From Caulobacter vibrioides (GTDB lineage: Bacteria > Pseudomonadota > Alphaproteobacteria > Caulobacterales > Caulobacteraceae), in assembly GCF_002310375.3 (NCBI RefSeq), contig NZ_CP023315.3, forward strand, positions 3,658,001-3,722,000: 64,000 nucleotides of DNA, read 5' to 3'. The position numbers were made by a program, and so were the translations under genes. Position 1 is the stretch's first letter, and the number at the start of each line of letters is the position of its first letter. The notes under the pieces are model-generated. The model was not told the DNA's origin. It made no database searches and saw nothing but the letters and a program-made list of their open reading frames with translations. Of this stretch, positions 29,271 through 38,074 are shown one piece after another.

Positions 29271-30014
29271 ATGACGTTTGCAGAACGGATCGGTCGCCTC
29301 AACGCCGCCGACGATCATGCGCCGCTCTACAGGCAGCTGCAGCGCGCGCTGCGCGAGGCCATCCAGAAAAAGGTCCTGGCTCCCGATGACGCTCTGCCCG
29401 CGGAGCGGGACATGGCGGACGCGTTCAGCATCTCGCGCATAACGGTTCGCAAGGCGCTGGACGGCCTGGTCAGCGAGGGCTTGCTGACCCGCAGGCAGGG
29501 CGCTGGAACCTTTGTCGCCGCGCGGGTGGAGAAGAGCTTCTCTAAGCTGTCGTCCTTCACCGAGGACATGATCTCCCGCGGCCGCGTGCCGCGCAGCGAA
29601 TGGATCAGCCGCAGCGAAGGCCAGGTGACCCCCGAGGAGTCGCTGACGCTTGGCTTGTCGCCCGGCACCCCGGTCTATCGGTTCGCGCGGATCCGCTACG
29701 CCGACGGCGCGCCGATGGCGGTGGAATATACGACGATTGCGGCCTTCGCCCTGCCCTCCACCGAAGTGGTCGGCACCTCGCTCTATGAAGCCCTCGAGAC
29801 GACCGGTCACCGCCCGGTGCGCGCCCTGCAGCGGCTTCGCGCCGTGCTGTTCCAGGCCGAGCAGGCCGATCTGTTGGGCGTGCCCGTCAAGGACGCCGGC
29901 CTGCTGATCGAGCGGCGGGGCTTCCTGAAGGACGGACGGGCGGTCGAGGTCACCCAGTCCTATTACCGGGGCGACGCGTACGACTTCGTCGCGGAACTGA
30001 ATTCCCTGTCCTGA
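29271..30014 (+). CDS. GntR-family (HutC subfamily) regulator of the aminosugar locus
   Basis: This 247-residue regulator has an N-terminal winged helix (PLYRQLQRALREAI, PAERDMADAFSISRITVRKALDGLVSEGLLTRRQGAGTFVA) and a UTRA effector domain (SFTEDMISRGRVPRSEW ... AVEVTQSYYRGDAYDFVAEL). UTRA domains of this type bind GlcNAc-6-phosphate or GlcN-6-phosphate in NagR/DasR. I start at MTFAERIG, preceded by GGGAGGG. It is upstream of and co-directional with the deaminase and deacetylase genes and divergent from the receptor. Repressor of the locus relieved by phosphorylated aminosugar is the likely role. Confidence 0.92.
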   Translation: MTFAERIGRLNAADDHAPLYRQLQRALREAIQKKVLAPDDALPAERDMADAFSISRITVRKALDGLVSEGLLTRRQGAGTFVAARVEKSFSKLSSFTEDMISRGRVPRSEWISRSEGQVTPEESLTLGLSPGTPVYRFARIRYADGAPMAVEYTTIAAFALPSTEVVGTSLYEALETTGHRPVRALQRLRAVLFQAEQADLLGVPVKDAGLLIERRGFLKDGRAVEVTQSYYRGDAYDFVAELNSLS

Positions 30015-30042
30015 GTACGAGCTTAAGCCCGAGGAGTAGAGC

Positions 30043-31134
30043 TTGGAGGCGACTGTTTTGACCCGTCCTGAGACCCCCGCGCCCGCGGACGCGTCGCCCC
30101 TGGCCCGCGCCCCGGACTCCACGCGCATGTTCCAGGAGGCCGGCCAGGCCGCCACGGTCGCGGCCGTCCAACTGACGGCCAACAGCGACAAGATCTCGGC
30201 CCTCGCCGCCCGCTTGCGCGCCAATCCGCCGCGCGTCGTCGTCACCTGCGCGCGGGGAAGCAGCGATCACGCCGCCACCTTCGCGCGCTACCTGATCGAG
30301 ACCAAGGCCGGCGTCCTGACCTCGTCGGCCGGCCTTTCGGTGAGCTCCGTGTACGACGCGTCGCCCAATCTCGAGGGGGCGCTCTACCTGGCCATCTCGC
30401 AGTCGGGCAAGAGCCCCGACCTGCTGGCCGCCGTCCGCGCGGCCAAGGCGGCGGGGGCCTACGCCGTGGCCCTGGTGAACGTTGTGGACTCCCCGCTCGC
30501 TGCGTTGGCGGACGAGGTGATCCCGCTGCACGCAGGGCCCGAACTCAGCGTGGCGGCCACCAAGTCCTACATCGCCGCCCTGGTCGCCCTGACCCAGTTG
30601 ATCGCCGCCTGGACCGAGGACGCCGAGCTGACCACGGCGCTGGAGGGCCTGCCCGCCATGCTGGCTCGGGCCTGGGACCTCGACTGGTCGTCGGCTGTCG
30701 AGCGCCTGGCGCCGGCCCGTAACCTCTATGTCCTGGGCCGCGGCGTCGGCTTCGGTGTGGCCCTGGAAGCCGCCCTCAAGTTCAAGGAGACCTGCGGCCT
30801 GCACGCTGAGGCCTTCAGCGCCGCTGAGGTGCTGCATGGTCCGATGGCCCTGGTGAAGGACGGGTTCCCCGCTCTGGTCTTCGCCCAGAACGACGAGAGC
30901 CGCGCCAGTGTCGACGAGATGGCCGCCGGCCTGTGGGCCCGCGGCGCCGACGTTCTGATCGCCGGTGGCGAGGGCGCCGCGCCAGGCGCGCTGCCGACGC
31001 TTTCCAGCCATCCGGTGCTGGAACCGATCCTGATGATCCAGAGCTTCTATCGAATGGCCAATGCGCTTTCCGTCGCGCGCGGCTACGATCCCGACAGCCC
31101 GCCCCATCTCAACAAGGTCACCGAAACTCTCTGA
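30043..31134 (+). CDS. nagB-II: SIS-domain glucosamine-6-phosphate deaminase (NagB-II type)
   Basis: This protein of about 363 residues has two SIS domains, like the isomerase half of GlmS. It most likely converts glucosamine-6-phosphate to fructose-6-phosphate plus ammonia, replacing the unrelated NagB. Visible motifs are TCARGSSDHAATFARYLIE, SQSGKSPDLL, ATKSYIAALVAL, and GRGVGFGVALEAALKFKET with HAEAFSAAEVLHGP. Start is ambiguous: TTG at 30043 after GAGGAG, or TTG at 30058 after GGAGG. The stop overlaps the nagA ATG. Members of this family are also annotated AgaS; the nagA neighbour favours the GlcN-6-P assignment. Confidence 0.88.
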   Translation: MEATVLTRPETPAPADASPLARAPDSTRMFQEAGQAATVAAVQLTANSDKISALAARLRANPPRVVVTCARGSSDHAATFARYLIETKAGVLTSSAGLSVSSVYDASPNLEGALYLAISQSGKSPDLLAAVRAAKAAGAYAVALVNVVDSPLAALADEVIPLHAGPELSVAATKSYIAALVALTQLIAAWTEDAELTTALEGLPAMLARAWDLDWSSAVERLAPARNLYVLGRGVGFGVALEAALKFKETCGLHAEAFSAAEVLHGPMALVKDGFPALVFAQNDESRASVDEMAAGLWARGADVLIAGGEGAAPGALPTLSSHPVLEPILMIQSFYRMANALSVARGYDPDSPPHLNKVTETL

Positions 31135-32270
31135 TGCTGGCTGCACTCGAAAATGGCCGCATCCTGACCAAAGAGGGTGTCGTTGAAGGCCGGACGCTGC
31201 TGATCGACAACGCCGTGATCACGGGGCTGGTCGCGCCGGGCGAGATCCCGGCGGGGGCCCAGCGTCGCGACCTGCAGGGCGACCTGCTGGTCCCCGGCTT
31301 CATCGACACCCAGGTCAATGGCGGAGGCGGGGTCTTGTTCAACGACTCGCCCACCGTCGAGGCGATCGCCAAGATCGGCGCGGCCCATCGCCCGTTTGGG
31401 ACGACAGGCTTTCTGCCCACCCTGATCAGCGACGACCTGCATGTCGTCGAGCAGGCCCTGCGCGCCACCGAACAGGCGATCGCCCAGGGCGTGCCCGGCG
31501 TTCTGGGCGTCCATATCGAGGGCCCGTTCCTCAACCCCAAACGCAAGGGCATCCACGACGCCGACAAGTTCCGCGTCATCGATGAAGCGGCGGTTGCGCT
31601 GCTGAGCTCGCTGAAGGTCGGCAAGACGCTCGTCACCCTGGCGCCCGAGCGCACGACGCCGGAAATGATCCGTCGCCTGACGGACGCCGGCGTGATCGTG
31701 GCGGCGGGTCACACCAATGCGCTGCACCAGACCATGCGCCAGGCGCTGGATCATGGCCTGAGCGGCTTCACCCACCTGTTCAACGCGATGTCGCCCCTGA
31801 CCAGCCGCGAGCCCGGCGCCGTCGGCGCGGCGCTGGAGAGCCAAAGCGCCTGGTGTGGGATCATTGTCGATGGTCGTCACGTCGATCCCGTGACGCTGAA
31901 GATCGCCCTGCGCACGCGGCCGCTCGACCGCTTCATGTTGGTCACCGACGCCATGCCGACCGTGGGGATGGCCGACAAGCGGTTCGACCTTCAGGGCCGC
32001 CACATCCGCGTGGTCGACGGCGTCTGCGTCGATGACCACGGCACCCTCGCCGGGTCGGACCTGGATATGGTCGGCGCCGTGCGAAACGCGATCACCCTGC
32101 TGGGGCTGACATTGGAGGACGCCGTCATGATGGCGTCTCACGCGCCGGCGGCGTTCCTGGGGCTTGGCCAGCAGCGCGGGCGGATCGCTCCGGGCTATGC
32201 GGCCGACCTTTGCCTGCTGGACGATCGCCTGGAGGTGACGGCCACCTGGATCGACGGCGTCGAGGCCTGA
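31134..32270 (+). CDS. nagA: N-acetylglucosamine-6-phosphate deacetylase
   Basis: This 378-residue amidohydrolase removes acetate from GlcNAc-6-phosphate produced by the PTS. An N-terminal beta sandwich and PGFIDTQVNGGGGVLFND lead into the metal barrel: HIEGPFLNPKRKGIHD (metal Glu), AAGHTNA and FTHLFNAMSPLTSREPG (metal His residues), and LVTDAMPTVG with the catalytic Asp. The C-terminus APGYAADLCLLDD is typical. Translation is coupled to the SIS deaminase by ATGA overlap, and a strong terminator follows 40 bp downstream. Confidence 0.96.
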   Translation: MLAALENGRILTKEGVVEGRTLLIDNAVITGLVAPGEIPAGAQRRDLQGDLLVPGFIDTQVNGGGGVLFNDSPTVEAIAKIGAAHRPFGTTGFLPTLISDDLHVVEQALRATEQAIAQGVPGVLGVHIEGPFLNPKRKGIHDADKFRVIDEAAVALLSSLKVGKTLVTLAPERTTPEMIRRLTDAGVIVAAGHTNALHQTMRQALDHGLSGFTHLFNAMSPLTSREPGAVGAALESQSAWCGIIVDGRHVDPVTLKIALRTRPLDRFMLVTDAMPTVGMADKRFDLQGRHIRVVDGVCVDDHGTLAGSDLDMVGAVRNAITLLGLTLEDAVMMASHAPAAFLGLGQQRGRIAPGYAADLCLLDDRLEVTATWIDGVEA

Positions 32271-32310
32271 CGACAAGACGAAGCCGGGCAAAAAGACGAA
32301 GCCGAACGAG

Positions 32311-32342
32311 AAAGGGCGCTGACCGCGAGGTCAGCGCCCTTT
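32311..32342. terminator. Bidirectional terminator between nagA and second nag receptor
   Basis: AAAGGGCGCTGACC and GGTCAGCGCCCTTT pair perfectly over 14 bp with a 4-base loop. The run of A on one side and T on the other suits termination of both nagA (plus) and the convergent TonB receptor (minus, stop at 32372). Confidence 0.85.
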
Positions 32343-32371
32343 CCGCATTCAGGCGAAGGGGTGGTGGAAGC

Positions 32372-35300
32372 TTAGAACTTCCACTTCACGCCCAGATAGT
32401 ACTGACGACCATAGTGCACGTACTCTTCCGAGATCATGCGGGTCGAGTCGTCGACCTTGCTGTCCTTTTCATCGGTCAGGTTGATCATTTCCAACGTGAC
32501 CGTGAAGTTCTTGAAGTTGTAGCTGATCTGGCTGTCGATGTTCAGCGTCTTTTCCTTGATGCGAACATCGTTGTTGTTGGTCGCCGACGGCGCCACCTGG
32601 ATCAGGTACGGGTCACGATACGAGGCCGAAATACGGGCCTTGAAGTCGTTCTTTTCGTAATAGAGCGTCGCGTTGTAGGCGTCGGGCGACAGGTTCACCA
32701 GCGGCTGGGTCAGGAGCACGGCCGGGGTGACCAGGACGCGCGGCGTGCCGGCATAGACCGGGTTGGCGATCACGTACTGGATGTCGCTCTTGACGTGGGT
32801 GTAGTTCACGATGCCGCCGAAGCCGTCGAACGGCGCCGGCAGGAAGGTGAACGGACGCTGCAGCGAGACCTCGAAGCCCTTCAGCTTGCCGCCGGGGGTG
32901 TTGATCTGGGTCGTGACCGTGAACAGCGTGTCGGCGGTGTTGCCGTTCGACAGCAGGCTATCGGGCAGCTGAGTATCAGCCCACGGCACGGCGACCGACG
33001 AGGTCTGGATGTAGGACTTGATGTCCTTCTGGAAGAAGCCGACCGAGAACAGGGTTTCCTTGTCCGGATACCACTCGAAGCTCAGGTCCAGATTGTTGGC
33101 GAGCATCGGGTTGAGGTCGGGGTTGCCGCGCGTCAGGGTCTGAGCTTGCTGGCTGATCGCCGTGAAGCCAGGCGACAGGTTCGGCAGCTGCGGACGCGTC
33201 ATCACCTTGGCCGCCGCGAAGCGGACGAAGAAGCTGTCGAACGGCTGGGCCGAGATGTTCAGCGACGGCAGGGTGTTGGTGTACTGACGCTTGACGGTTT
33301 GCGAAGCGCCGATCGGCACGCGCTGGCTGAACGTGCCACCCAGCGTCGTGACGGTCTGCGTCGTGTTGCCGATGCTGTAGTTGCCGGTCGCTTCCTGCTC
33401 GGTTTTCACATAGCGGACGCCGAAGTTACCGCGCACCGGGATGTTGAAGACGTCGTAGTCGAAGTCACCCTGGATGTAGAAGGCGGTGTCCTTCTCGGTG
33501 ATCTCGCGCATGGCGCCCAACTGGTTCAGGACGCTGAGGCGGAAGTCGCCGTTGGCGTTCACGCAGTTGCAGTCATAGCCGAGCTTCTGACGCAGCTTGT
33601 CCAGATCCGGGGCCAGCCACGAGGTCGGCACGCCGGCCGGGATGTCGAGACCACGGCCAAAGCCGGTGATCACGCGGGACACGTCGGCGACGGTCACGCC
33701 GGCGGGCAGGCCGAACGCGGCTTCGTTCGTGAAGGTGGTGGCGGAGTTGCCAGCCAGCACGCGCGAGTTCAGGCGCTGCTCCCACGAGCTGAAGCCGTAT
33801 TCCTTGTACTTGGCGCCGTAGCGCAGCTTGAACCCGTCGAGGATCTGATAGTCCACGTCGGCGAAGAAGGTCTTGTAGGTGTTGACCGCCTTGCTCGGAC
33901 GCAGGCGCAGCAGCGACGCGTCGCCGAGCGTGTTCGTCGGGCTATAGACGTAGTTGGCCGGGTTCGTCGGATCGAAGCCGTAGTTGAAGTTCGGCAGCTT
34001 GTCGTTGGCCGAGTAGTCGTAGCTGTAGTTGTCGCTGTCGTAACGCTCGAACGAGAACGTCGTCTGTTCCGGATTGTCCTGGATCGAACGCGACTGGCCG
34101 TAGCCGACCTTCAGGTTGCCGCCTTCACCGAACTTGGTGTCGTAGGTCAGGGCGAACTGGTTGAACTCGGTCTTCAGGGTGTCGTGGCGATACTCGGTGC
34201 GGACGTCGACGTCGTCGAACGTGCCCTTGATCAGCGAGCCCTTGCTGTCGGCCGTGAAGTTCACGACGTCGGTCTGAGGCAGACCCGCGCCGCTACGGCT
34301 GAACGAGATGATTTCCAGATAGGTCTCGTCACGATTGTTCTGGAACTTGGCCAGCATCATGTCGAGGGTCAGGGTCGAACGGTCGGTCGGACGCCATTGC
34401 AGCGAGCCGGTCACGCCCAGACGCTCTTGATCATAGTCCAGACGGCCGTAGCGCGGGATCCGCGGGTGCCAGAGATTGTTGGCGGTGCCCGAGGCGGCGG
34501 TGACGGTCGGGTTGGTGCCGCCCGTGACCGTGCCGATCTGGGCGCAGCTCAGGGCCGGGCCGCTGACGGGGTTGTAGGCCGCGCCCGTGCAGGGGAACGC
34601 CGTCGAAGAGTTGAAGCGGACCGAGGGGTTTTCCCAGCGGCCGGTCGAGGAGCCTTCTTCGCGCTGAGCGCGGGTGGCGTAGGCGACCGACAGCAGAGCG
34701 CCGATTTCACCAATGCCGGTGTCCCAGCGGTTGCTGACCAGGAAGGTGTAGCGCGGGTCGCTCTTCCGCGAGAGGTCGTTCCAGCCCACCTTGGCGCTGG
34801 CGCTCATCGTGAACTTGCTGAAGTCGAACGGGCGACCGGCCTGCAGGTCGACGATCGCGCCCAGCGAGCCTTCTTCGTTCATGGCCGAGGTCGACTTGCG
34901 CACCGTGACGCTGTTGAACAGCTCCGAGGCGAAGATCGAGAAGTCGAACTGACGGCCGCGGTTGGCGCCGCCCGAACCGTCCTTGCCGCCGGTGGTGGCC
35001 AGGGCTTCCAGGCCGTTCAGGCGCACGACGGTGAAGTCAGGACCCAGGCCGCGAACGGTGATGGTGCGGCCTTCGCCGCCGTCGCGGTCGATCGACACGC
35101 CCGGCACGCGCTGCAGCGACTCGGCGAGGTTCAGATCGGGGAAGTCGGCGATGTCTTGCGCCTTGATGACGTCGACGAGGTCGTTCTCACGACGCTTGAC
35201 GTCCAGGGCGTTGGCCAGCGAGGCGCGGAAACCCGTAACGACGACGGCTTCGACTTGATCATCGGCCGCAGGGGCTGGAGCGGTCTGCGCGCTCGCCGCA

Positions 35301-35386
35301 CCGGCAAACGCCATCGCCAGCGCCAGGGCGCCGCCCGAGACGCCGTAGTTCAGGCCGCGCACGCGCCCCGTGGTATTCTTGGACAT
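32372..35386 (-). CDS. Large TonB-dependent receptor, carbohydrate class
   Basis: This 1004-residue receptor has a signal peptide ending near ASAQ and a linker rich in Pro/Ala. The plug has VEAVVVTGFRASLANALDVKRRENDLVDVI, QDIADFPDLNLAESLQRVPGVSIDRDGGEGRTITVRG and an ELFNSVTV segment, all typical of the TIGR01782-like class. The barrel ends with the aromatic-terminated GVKWKF. It is convergent with nagA and lies beside the aminosugar locus, so a chitin-derived or other glycan ligand is likely. Its own promoter region carries two LacI-type palindromes, different from the GntR sites. Confidence 0.92.
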   Translation of the reverse strand: MSKNTTGRVRGLNYGVSGGALALAMAFAGAASAQTAPAPAADDQVEAVVVTGFRASLANALDVKRRENDLVDVIKAQDIADFPDLNLAESLQRVPGVSIDRDGGEGRTITVRGLGPDFTVVRLNGLEALATTGGKDGSGGANRGRQFDFSIFASELFNSVTVRKSTSAMNEEGSLGAIVDLQAGRPFDFSKFTMSASAKVGWNDLSRKSDPRYTFLVSNRWDTGIGEIGALLSVAYATRAQREEGSSTGRWENPSVRFNSSTAFPCTGAAYNPVSGPALSCAQIGTVTGGTNPTVTAASGTANNLWHPRIPRYGRLDYDQERLGVTGSLQWRPTDRSTLTLDMMLAKFQNNRDETYLEIISFSRSGAGLPQTDVVNFTADSKGSLIKGTFDDVDVRTEYRHDTLKTEFNQFALTYDTKFGEGGNLKVGYGQSRSIQDNPEQTTFSFERYDSDNYSYDYSANDKLPNFNYGFDPTNPANYVYSPTNTLGDASLLRLRPSKAVNTYKTFFADVDYQILDGFKLRYGAKYKEYGFSSWEQRLNSRVLAGNSATTFTNEAAFGLPAGVTVADVSRVITGFGRGLDIPAGVPTSWLAPDLDKLRQKLGYDCNCVNANGDFRLSVLNQLGAMREITEKDTAFYIQGDFDYDVFNIPVRGNFGVRYVKTEQEATGNYSIGNTTQTVTTLGGTFSQRVPIGASQTVKRQYTNTLPSLNISAQPFDSFFVRFAAAKVMTRPQLPNLSPGFTAISQQAQTLTRGNPDLNPMLANNLDLSFEWYPDKETLFSVGFFQKDIKSYIQTSSVAVPWADTQLPDSLLSNGNTADTLFTVTTQINTPGGKLKGFEVSLQRPFTFLPAPFDGFGGIVNYTHVKSDIQYVIANPVYAGTPRVLVTPAVLLTQPLVNLSPDAYNATLYYEKNDFKARISASYRDPYLIQVAPSATNNNDVRIKEKTLNIDSQISYNFKNFTVTLEMINLTDEKDSKVDDSTRMISEEYVHYGRQYYLGVKWKF

Positions 35387-35499
35387 AGAACCTCCTCCCG
35401 TTCGACCATTGGACAGCGGCGTAGCCGCCGCCTTGGCCTTCGTATCGGCTCCACGTCCTTCCCGCGAAACCGCCCCCGGCCTTGAAGTCTTCGTATTTT

Positions 35500-35513
35500 T
35501 GCCACCGGTGTCA
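35500..35513 (-). promoter_or_regulatory. LacI-type palindrome upstream of the large receptor, copy 1
   Basis: TGCCACCGGTGTCA is a near-perfect inverted repeat with a central CG step, 114 bp upstream of the receptor start codon. It matches the second copy at 35532-35545 with a centre-to-centre distance of 32 bp (about three turns). Confidence 0.5.
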
Positions 35514-35531
35514 CAAACCCATCTAGGTTTT

Positions 35532-35545
35532 TGACACCGGTATCA
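35532..35545 (-). promoter_or_regulatory. LacI-type palindrome upstream of the large receptor, copy 2
   Basis: TGACACCGGTATCA is the second near-perfect palindrome, with shared core TG.CACCGGT.TCA. Central CG palindromes of this size are typical LacI-family operators. No LacI-family gene lies in the window, so the regulator would be encoded elsewhere. Confidence 0.5.
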
Positions 35546-35657
35546 GACTGCTAACAAAGGCGGAGCCGCCCCACAAGGCCACAATGCGGTCATAACCCAA
35601 GAGACTTCTTGGCCCGTTGCGTTTCCGACACAATCGGCCGGCCCCGGCGAGGGTGGC

Positions 35658-36128
35658 TCAGCTCTCGTCCGGACGGAAGTGGCTGACCTTGTAGAGCCCC
35701 TGGAGCATGGAGTCGCGCTGGGCGGTCGGCAAGCTCGCCCCCACGCTGCGCAGAAGCTTCAAGGCGTTCAGGTGGACGTCGACCGCATCCCATCGCCAGG
35801 CGCCAGCCTCCGCGCAGTTGTCGGCCAATCCGCAGAGCGACATGGCGGCGCGATCCAGACCGGTTCCGGCGACAAAGGCGCTGACGTCGATGATCCGCGA
35901 CGCCAGGACGTACAGGCCCTCGAACGACTCGGACTCCCGGTTTTGGGCGCCTTTGCCGAAACGCGCCTCGATCTCGGCCAGGGTCTCGTCCAGGGCGGCC
36001 AGGGACGCCTCCCGAAGAGACTCCACGCCCGCCTCGGCCGCCGCGATGGCGTCCTGAGCGAGCAAGCCCCCCCGTTCCTTGATCATCTTGGCCAGGCGGT
36101 TCGGTGGTTTGAATTTGCGGACGGTCAT
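35658..36128 (-). CDS. Chemotaxis-operon protein of unknown function
   Basis: This 156-residue, largely helical protein is the last gene of the che operon. The N-terminus is basic (MTVRKFKPPNRLAKMIKERGG), followed by Ala/Glu-rich helices and a central SRIIDVSAFVAGTGLDRAA helix. WDAVDVHLNALKLL near residue 120 has a histidine in an amphipathic helix, loosely like a phosphotransfer helix, but the Hpt consensus is not met. It overlaps the upstream response-regulator gene (ATGA). CheE-like proteins are known in Caulobacter che clusters and this may be one; I cannot confirm it. Confidence 0.75.
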   Translation of the reverse strand: MTVRKFKPPNRLAKMIKERGGLLAQDAIAAAEAGVESLREASLAALDETLAEIEARFGKGAQNRESESFEGLYVLASRIIDVSAFVAGTGLDRAAMSLCGLADNCAEAGAWRWDAVDVHLNALKLLRSVGASLPTAQRDSMLQGLYKVSHFRPDES

Positions 36129-36727
36129 ATCTGCACCTTCGCTGGGCGCATCATATTGCTGATTTCATCGTCGGACAGGTTGGGCGTCTGCGCCTCGCCC
36201 ACCTCCGCCGGAAGGTCGTCCTTGCGTCTGCCATCCGTCCCCGGAGGCGGTCCCATGTGTTTGAAGCGTCGGTCTGGGCCGACGAAGGTCGGACACTCGA
36301 TAAACGCGCGATCCTCGCGCGCCACCCAGAAGACCCGCTCCAGCAGCACCTTGGGCGTAATGGGCTTGGCCACCACGTAGTTGGCGCCCGCGTCCCGAAT
36401 CTTGACGATCTGGGAGGTTCGCGTGTGTCCGGTCACGAGAATGACGGGAATGAAGCGATTGGTTTCCCCGCCCTCGCGCCTCAGCCATTCAATGAACTCG
36501 ATACCATCGGTCACGGGCATCTGCACGTCGCTGATGATCAGATCGAAGGTCTTTGTCTTGATCAGACTCTGGGCGTCGGCGACGGTCTCGGCGCGATGCA
36601 GTTGCTTGACGCCGAAGCCGGAAACCACCTGGGACAGGATGTCCAGCGAGGGTCCGTTGTCGTCCAGCACGAGCACTGTCGCCCGCTCGAGATTGATCCG
36701 GGTCGAGGGGAGAAGGGCGTCTGTCAT
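36125..36727 (-). CDS. Response regulator with Arg-rich C-terminal tail
   Basis: This 200-residue protein starts at MTDALLP; the longer frame is a shadow extension. Residues ~16-140 form a receiver domain with the VLDDN acidic pair, phospho-acceptor in LIISDVQMPVTDG, VTGHT and VAKPITP. The remaining ~60 residues are not a DNA-binding domain and carry GPDRRFKHMGPPPGTDGRRKDD. Arg-rich tails occur in CheY-like (Cle) proteins of Caulobacter that bind cyclic di-GMP, but also in other alphaproteobacterial regulators. It is flanked by two che-operon proteins of unknown role. Confidence 0.88.
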   Translation of the reverse strand: MTDALLPSTRINLERATVLVLDDNGPSLDILSQVVSGFGVKQLHRAETVADAQSLIKTKTFDLIISDVQMPVTDGIEFIEWLRREGGETNRFIPVILVTGHTRTSQIVKIRDAGANYVVAKPITPKVLLERVFWVAREDRAFIECPTFVGPDRRFKHMGPPPGTDGRRKDDLPAEVGEAQTPNLSDDEISNMMRPAKVQI

Positions 36728-36734
36728 CGGCGCC

Positions 36735-37118
36735 CTAGAAGAAGTCCAGCTCGCCGGCCTCGGCTTTCCAGTCGGCTTCCTCGCTCGCGCGTAGCCGTAC
36801 AACGAGGTCGGAAAGGCCAAGCCCCTCCAGCAGCGGATCGATCGACATGCTCCACTCGCCGGACGCATGCTGGCCAATGCGCTGAAGCACGGCCGAGAGG
36901 CCATGCAGGCGCTGGCTCAGCTCGTCGAGCGCCTGGAGCCTTGTCAGGTTCGGCAAGGCCGCGCCGCCCTGCGCCAGGTCGCCCACAATGTGCTCGCAGT
37001 CCTGGCAGATGGCGGCGGCCGAGGCCAACTCCGCCGCCAGGCGTCGCGACAGCTCGCCCACCGGAAGGAGCTCTTCCGGTGTGGTGGTCGCGTTGGCCTG
37101 GAGCGGAATGGCCGCCAT
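36735..37118 (-). CDS. Helical chemotaxis-operon protein with CheD-like C-terminal peptide
   Basis: This 127-residue protein of unknown family lies between cheD and the response regulator, with 3- and 7-bp gaps. It is predicted helical, with two cysteines near residue 40 (ICQDCEHIV) and a long amphipathic helix (TRLQALDELSQRLHGLSAVLQRIG). It ends in AGELDFF, closely matching the ASGDVDLF end of the neighbouring CheD. This suggests both dock to a shared partner through the C-terminus. CheZ also ends in an acidic-hydrophobic CheY-binding peptide, so a phosphatase-like or CheY-binding role is conceivable but unproven. Confidence 0.75.
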   Translation of the reverse strand: MAAIPLQANATTTPEELLPVGELSRRLAAELASAAAICQDCEHIVGDLAQGGAALPNLTRLQALDELSQRLHGLSAVLQRIGQHASGEWSMSIDPLLEGLGLSDLVVRLRASEEADWKAEAGELDFF

Positions 37119-37121
37119 GCC

Positions 37122-37685
37122 CTAGAACAGATCCACGTCGCCGCTCGCCACCGCCGGCATCGGCGGGGGAGTCGGGCGCCGGACGTCCTGCGGCGCGTTG
37201 TCGACGGCGACCAGACGCTGACGAACGCGTCCCGAGGCGGGCCAGAACTCCACACGACGCGCCGAGACACCGCCGGTGCTGGACGACACGATCGGAATGC
37301 CTTCGTCGCGCAGGAAACGCTCGGCGAAGGCGGCGTTGCTGGCGCCCACGTCGGACAGGCCGTCGAACAGCTTGGCGCCGCCGAAGATCTTGGCCTCAAG
37401 ACGCTCGCGACGCGCGCCGCGCTTCAGCAGGTCGTTGATCAGGACTTCCATCGCATAGGCGCCGTAGCGGACGGCGTCGCCGTCCCGACGTCCGTCGCCA
37501 GAGTCCGGCAACAGGAAGTGGTTCATGCCGCCGACGCCGTTTTGCGGGTCGCGGATACACGCGGCGATACAGGAGCCCAGCACCGTGGTCATCACCACGT
37601 TGGGATCCATCGACACATGGCTTTCGCCCTGTGTGACGTGGACCTTGATCGCGCGTTCCGGGTCGTCGTGATGGAATGCCGTCAT
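37122..37685 (-). CDS. cheD: Chemoreceptor glutamine deamidase CheD
   Basis: This 187-residue enzyme converts receptor Gln to Glu and can be regulated by CheY or CheC in other bacteria. The catalytic motif [15 protein letters not shown] with Cys, and [16 protein letters not shown] with His, are intact, followed by [19 protein letters not shown]. An extra ~50-residue tail ends in SGDVDLF, a peptide shared with the next gene. The start overlaps the stop of cheY (ATGA). Confidence 0.95.
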   Translation of the reverse strand: MTAFHHDDPERAIKVHVTQGESHVSMDPNVVMTTVLGSCIAACIRDPQNGVGGMNHFLLPDSGDGRRDGDAVRYGAYAMEVLINDLLKRGARRERLEAKIFGGAKLFDGLSDVGASNAAFAERFLRDEGIPIVSSSTGGVSARRVEFWPASGRVRQRLVAVDNAPQDVRRPTPPPMPAVASGDVDLF

Positions 37686-38071
37686 GTCAGCTGCCCGAAC
37701 ACTTGCTCGATTTTTTCCTTCAGGCCTTGGACCGTGAAGGGCTTCACGCAGTAGTTGTTCACGCCGAACTGCACGGCGCGCTGAACCAGTTCGCGGTCGG
37801 CGCGCCCGGTCAGCATCACGAAGGCGGTCTGTCGGATCGGCGGATGCGAGCGGACGGCGCGCAGCAGCGCCAAACCGTCCATCTTCGGCATGTTGAAGTC
37901 CGAGATGACGAGGTTCGCCGGCTTGGCCAGGAGGTTCTTGAGCGCCTCCTCACCATCGGGAGCCTCACGGATGTCCTTGAAGCCGATCTGCTGCAAAGCA
38001 TTTCGGATCAAGGCCCGCATGGTGAGCTGGTCGTCGACCACCAGAACGGAGATGGAGCTTGCTTGGGGCAT
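37682..38071 (-). CDS. cheY: Chemotaxis response regulator CheY (second copy)
   Basis: This is a single-domain receiver of 129 residues. It has [16 protein letters not shown], phosphorylation Asp in [19 protein letters not shown] with the switch Thr and CVKPFTV with the conserved Lys. It would be phosphorylated by CheA and act on the flagellar motor or as a phosphate sink. It differs from the other CheY at 42791-43156, as is normal in alphaproteobacterial clusters with several CheYs. It follows cheB by 3 bp and overlaps cheD. Confidence 0.94.
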   Translation of the reverse strand: MPQASSISVLVVDDQLTMRALIRNALQQIGFKDIREAPDGEEALKNLLAKPANLVISDFNMPKMDGLALLRAVRSHPPIRQTAFVMLTGRADRELVQRAVQFGVNNYCVKPFTVQGLKEKIEQVFGQLT

Positions 38072-38074
38072 GGT

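Noticed and set aside
32210..35485. 1091-codon plus-strand frame opposite the second receptor
   Set aside because: Same shadow pattern; nagA and the receptor explain the DNA.
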